This document shows, one piece after another, positions 5,804-6,574 of a stretch of 6,574 nucleotides of DNA. Below the pieces are notes generated by a model that saw nothing but the letters and a program-made list of their open reading frames with translations, was not told where the DNA came from and searched no databases. The stretch lies in assembly GCA_025455505.1 (NCBI GenBank), contig JALOMK010000132.1:1-6574 (forward strand). The letters run 5' to 3'. The stretch's first letter is position 1, and each line of letters begins with the position of its first letter. This stretch comes from Bacteroidales bacterium (GTDB lineage: Bacteria > Bacteroidota > Bacteroidia > Bacteroidales > VadinHA17). The position numbers were made by a program, and so were the translations under genes.

Positions 5804-6574
5804 TTAAAATGTTCCGAGAACCCTGTAATAAATATCCCGTACATGCCGGGCCGAATTATCCCATTTCAGCTGGATTACTTCCTCTTTCCCGTTCTTAATG
5901 AACATGTTTGAAAGAGCAGGATAATTCAGTATCCCGTAAATTGCATCAGCCATGGCATCTATATCCCAGAAGTCGGTTTTTACTGCATGTGTAAGTATCT
6001 CCGCAACACCCGACTGCTTGCTTATTATCACGGGGACATTCGACTGCATTGCTTCGAGCGGGGATATCCCGAATGGTTCCGACACTGAGGGCATAATATA
6101 GACATCGCTCATCTCGAGCATCGAGAATACATCAGTTCCCCGCAGGAATCCGGTGAAGTGAAACCTGTCCGTAATTTTCAGGGCTGCTGCCCTTCGCATC
6201 ATCTTCTCCATCATGTCGCCCGAGCCTGCCATTACAAACCTTACATTGTCCATCACCTGGAGCACCTTGTATGCTGCCTCAATGAAATATTCCGGTCCCT
6301 TCTGAAGCGTAATCCTTCCGAGGAATGTAACAATTTTCTCATCGAAGCCTTTTTTCAGGAGATGATTCTCAGGAATCTCAACAGGGTCAACGGCATTGTA
6401 GACAGTCTCGACCTTATCAGGATGGATATTGTACTTGTTGATTACTATTTCGCGTGTAAGATTGCTTACGGTAATAATCTTCGATGCGGCATCCATTCCA
6501 CTCTTCTCGATGTTATAGACATCGGGATTTACATTGCCCCCGCTCCTGTCGAAATCGGTTGCGTGAACATGTAT
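5804..6574 (-). CDS. GT4 family glycosyltransferase, C-terminal part (5' end outside window)
   Basis: Retaining GT-B glycosyltransferase that probably moves a sugar from a nucleotide donor; glucose onto an alpha-glucan is likely from context. The frame stays open to the right edge, so the Met at 6496 is internal and the true start is missing. 256 residues are visible, against roughly 400-430 for the family. The first visible residues read HVHATDFDRSGGN (residues 2-14), then VSNLT (36-40), both typical of GT4 proteins near the domain junction. The C-terminal Rossmann domain has FLGRITLQKG (84-93, with Arg87 and Lys92 as likely donor-phosphate contacts) and SEPFGISPLEA (165-175), the E-x7-E motif with Glu166 and Glu174. 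No membrane segment or signal is visible, so it is probably cytoplasmic. It ends in TAA 10 nt before the GH57 gene, suggesting co-transcription and translational coupling. Family is secure; donor and acceptor are inference, and a glycogen-synthase-like or other glucosyltransferase role is possible. Confidence 0.93.
   Translation of the reverse strand: MHVHATDFDRSGGNVNPDVYNIEKSGMDAASKIITVSNLTREIVINKYNIHPDKVETVYNAVDPVEIPENHLLKKGFDEKIVTFLGRITLQKGPEYFIEAAYKVLQVMDNVRFVMAGSGDMMEKMMRRAAALKITDRFHFTGFLRGTDVFSMLEMSDVYIMPSVSEPFGISPLEAMQSNVPVIISKQSGVAEILTHAVKTDFWDIDAMADAIYGILNYPALSNMFIKNGKEEVIQLKWDNSARHVRDIYYRVLGTF

Noticed and set aside
5794..5844. Upstream ATG at 5844 as the GH57 start
   Set aside because: It would overlap the end of GT4 by 41 nt and add 17 unconserved residues; the ATG at 5793 gives the usual GH57 N-terminus and follows the GT4 stop.
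6494..6496. ATG at 6496 as the GT4 start
   Set aside because: The frame remains open upstream to the window edge and encodes conserved GT4 sequence (HVHATDFDRSGGN), so this Met is internal.

Overview
The window is fully coding on the minus strand and holds three co-directional genes for intracellular alpha-glucan (glycogen) metabolism. They probably form one operon read right to left. No RNA gene, mobile element, CRISPR array or convincing promoter or terminator was seen, and both window edges cut through genes. The plus-strand open frames are shadows of the minus-strand genes. Sequence type suggests Bacteroidota: a eukaryote-like GT3 glycogen synthase, a GT4 beside a GH57 amylase, a GlgP of the DUF3417-containing short type, weak or absent Shine-Dalgarno sequences, frequent AGG/AGA and ATA codons, and base composition near half GC. 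This is an inference from gene families, not a phylogenetic placement.

Layout in transcription order. (1) 6574-5804: the C-terminal 256 residues of a GT4 glycosyltransferase whose start lies beyond the right edge. (2) 5793-4228, 10 nt later: a 521-residue GH57 alpha-amylase-type protein with both expected catalytic acids, then a short coiled coil and an 85-residue Lys/Ala-rich tail built of decapeptide repeats, resembling histone H1 or AlgP tails. (3) 4203-1, 24 nt later: one uninterrupted frame of at least 1,401 codons running off the left edge. It fuses a complete GT3 glycogen synthase (about residues 1-535), a linker, a DUF3417 segment (about 575-660) and a complete GT35 alpha-glucan phosphorylase (about 662-1298), with a C-terminal beta-rich region almost at its end. 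I translated this frame codon by codon across its length and found no stop.

Together the genes would extend alpha-1,4-glucan from a nucleotide sugar (GT3, perhaps GT4), cut it internally (GH57) and release glucose-1-phosphate (GT35). The two points most worth attention are the synthase and phosphorylase on one polypeptide, and the polycationic repeat tail on a cytoplasmic amylase. The individual enzyme families are known. I do not see a wholly new system here.
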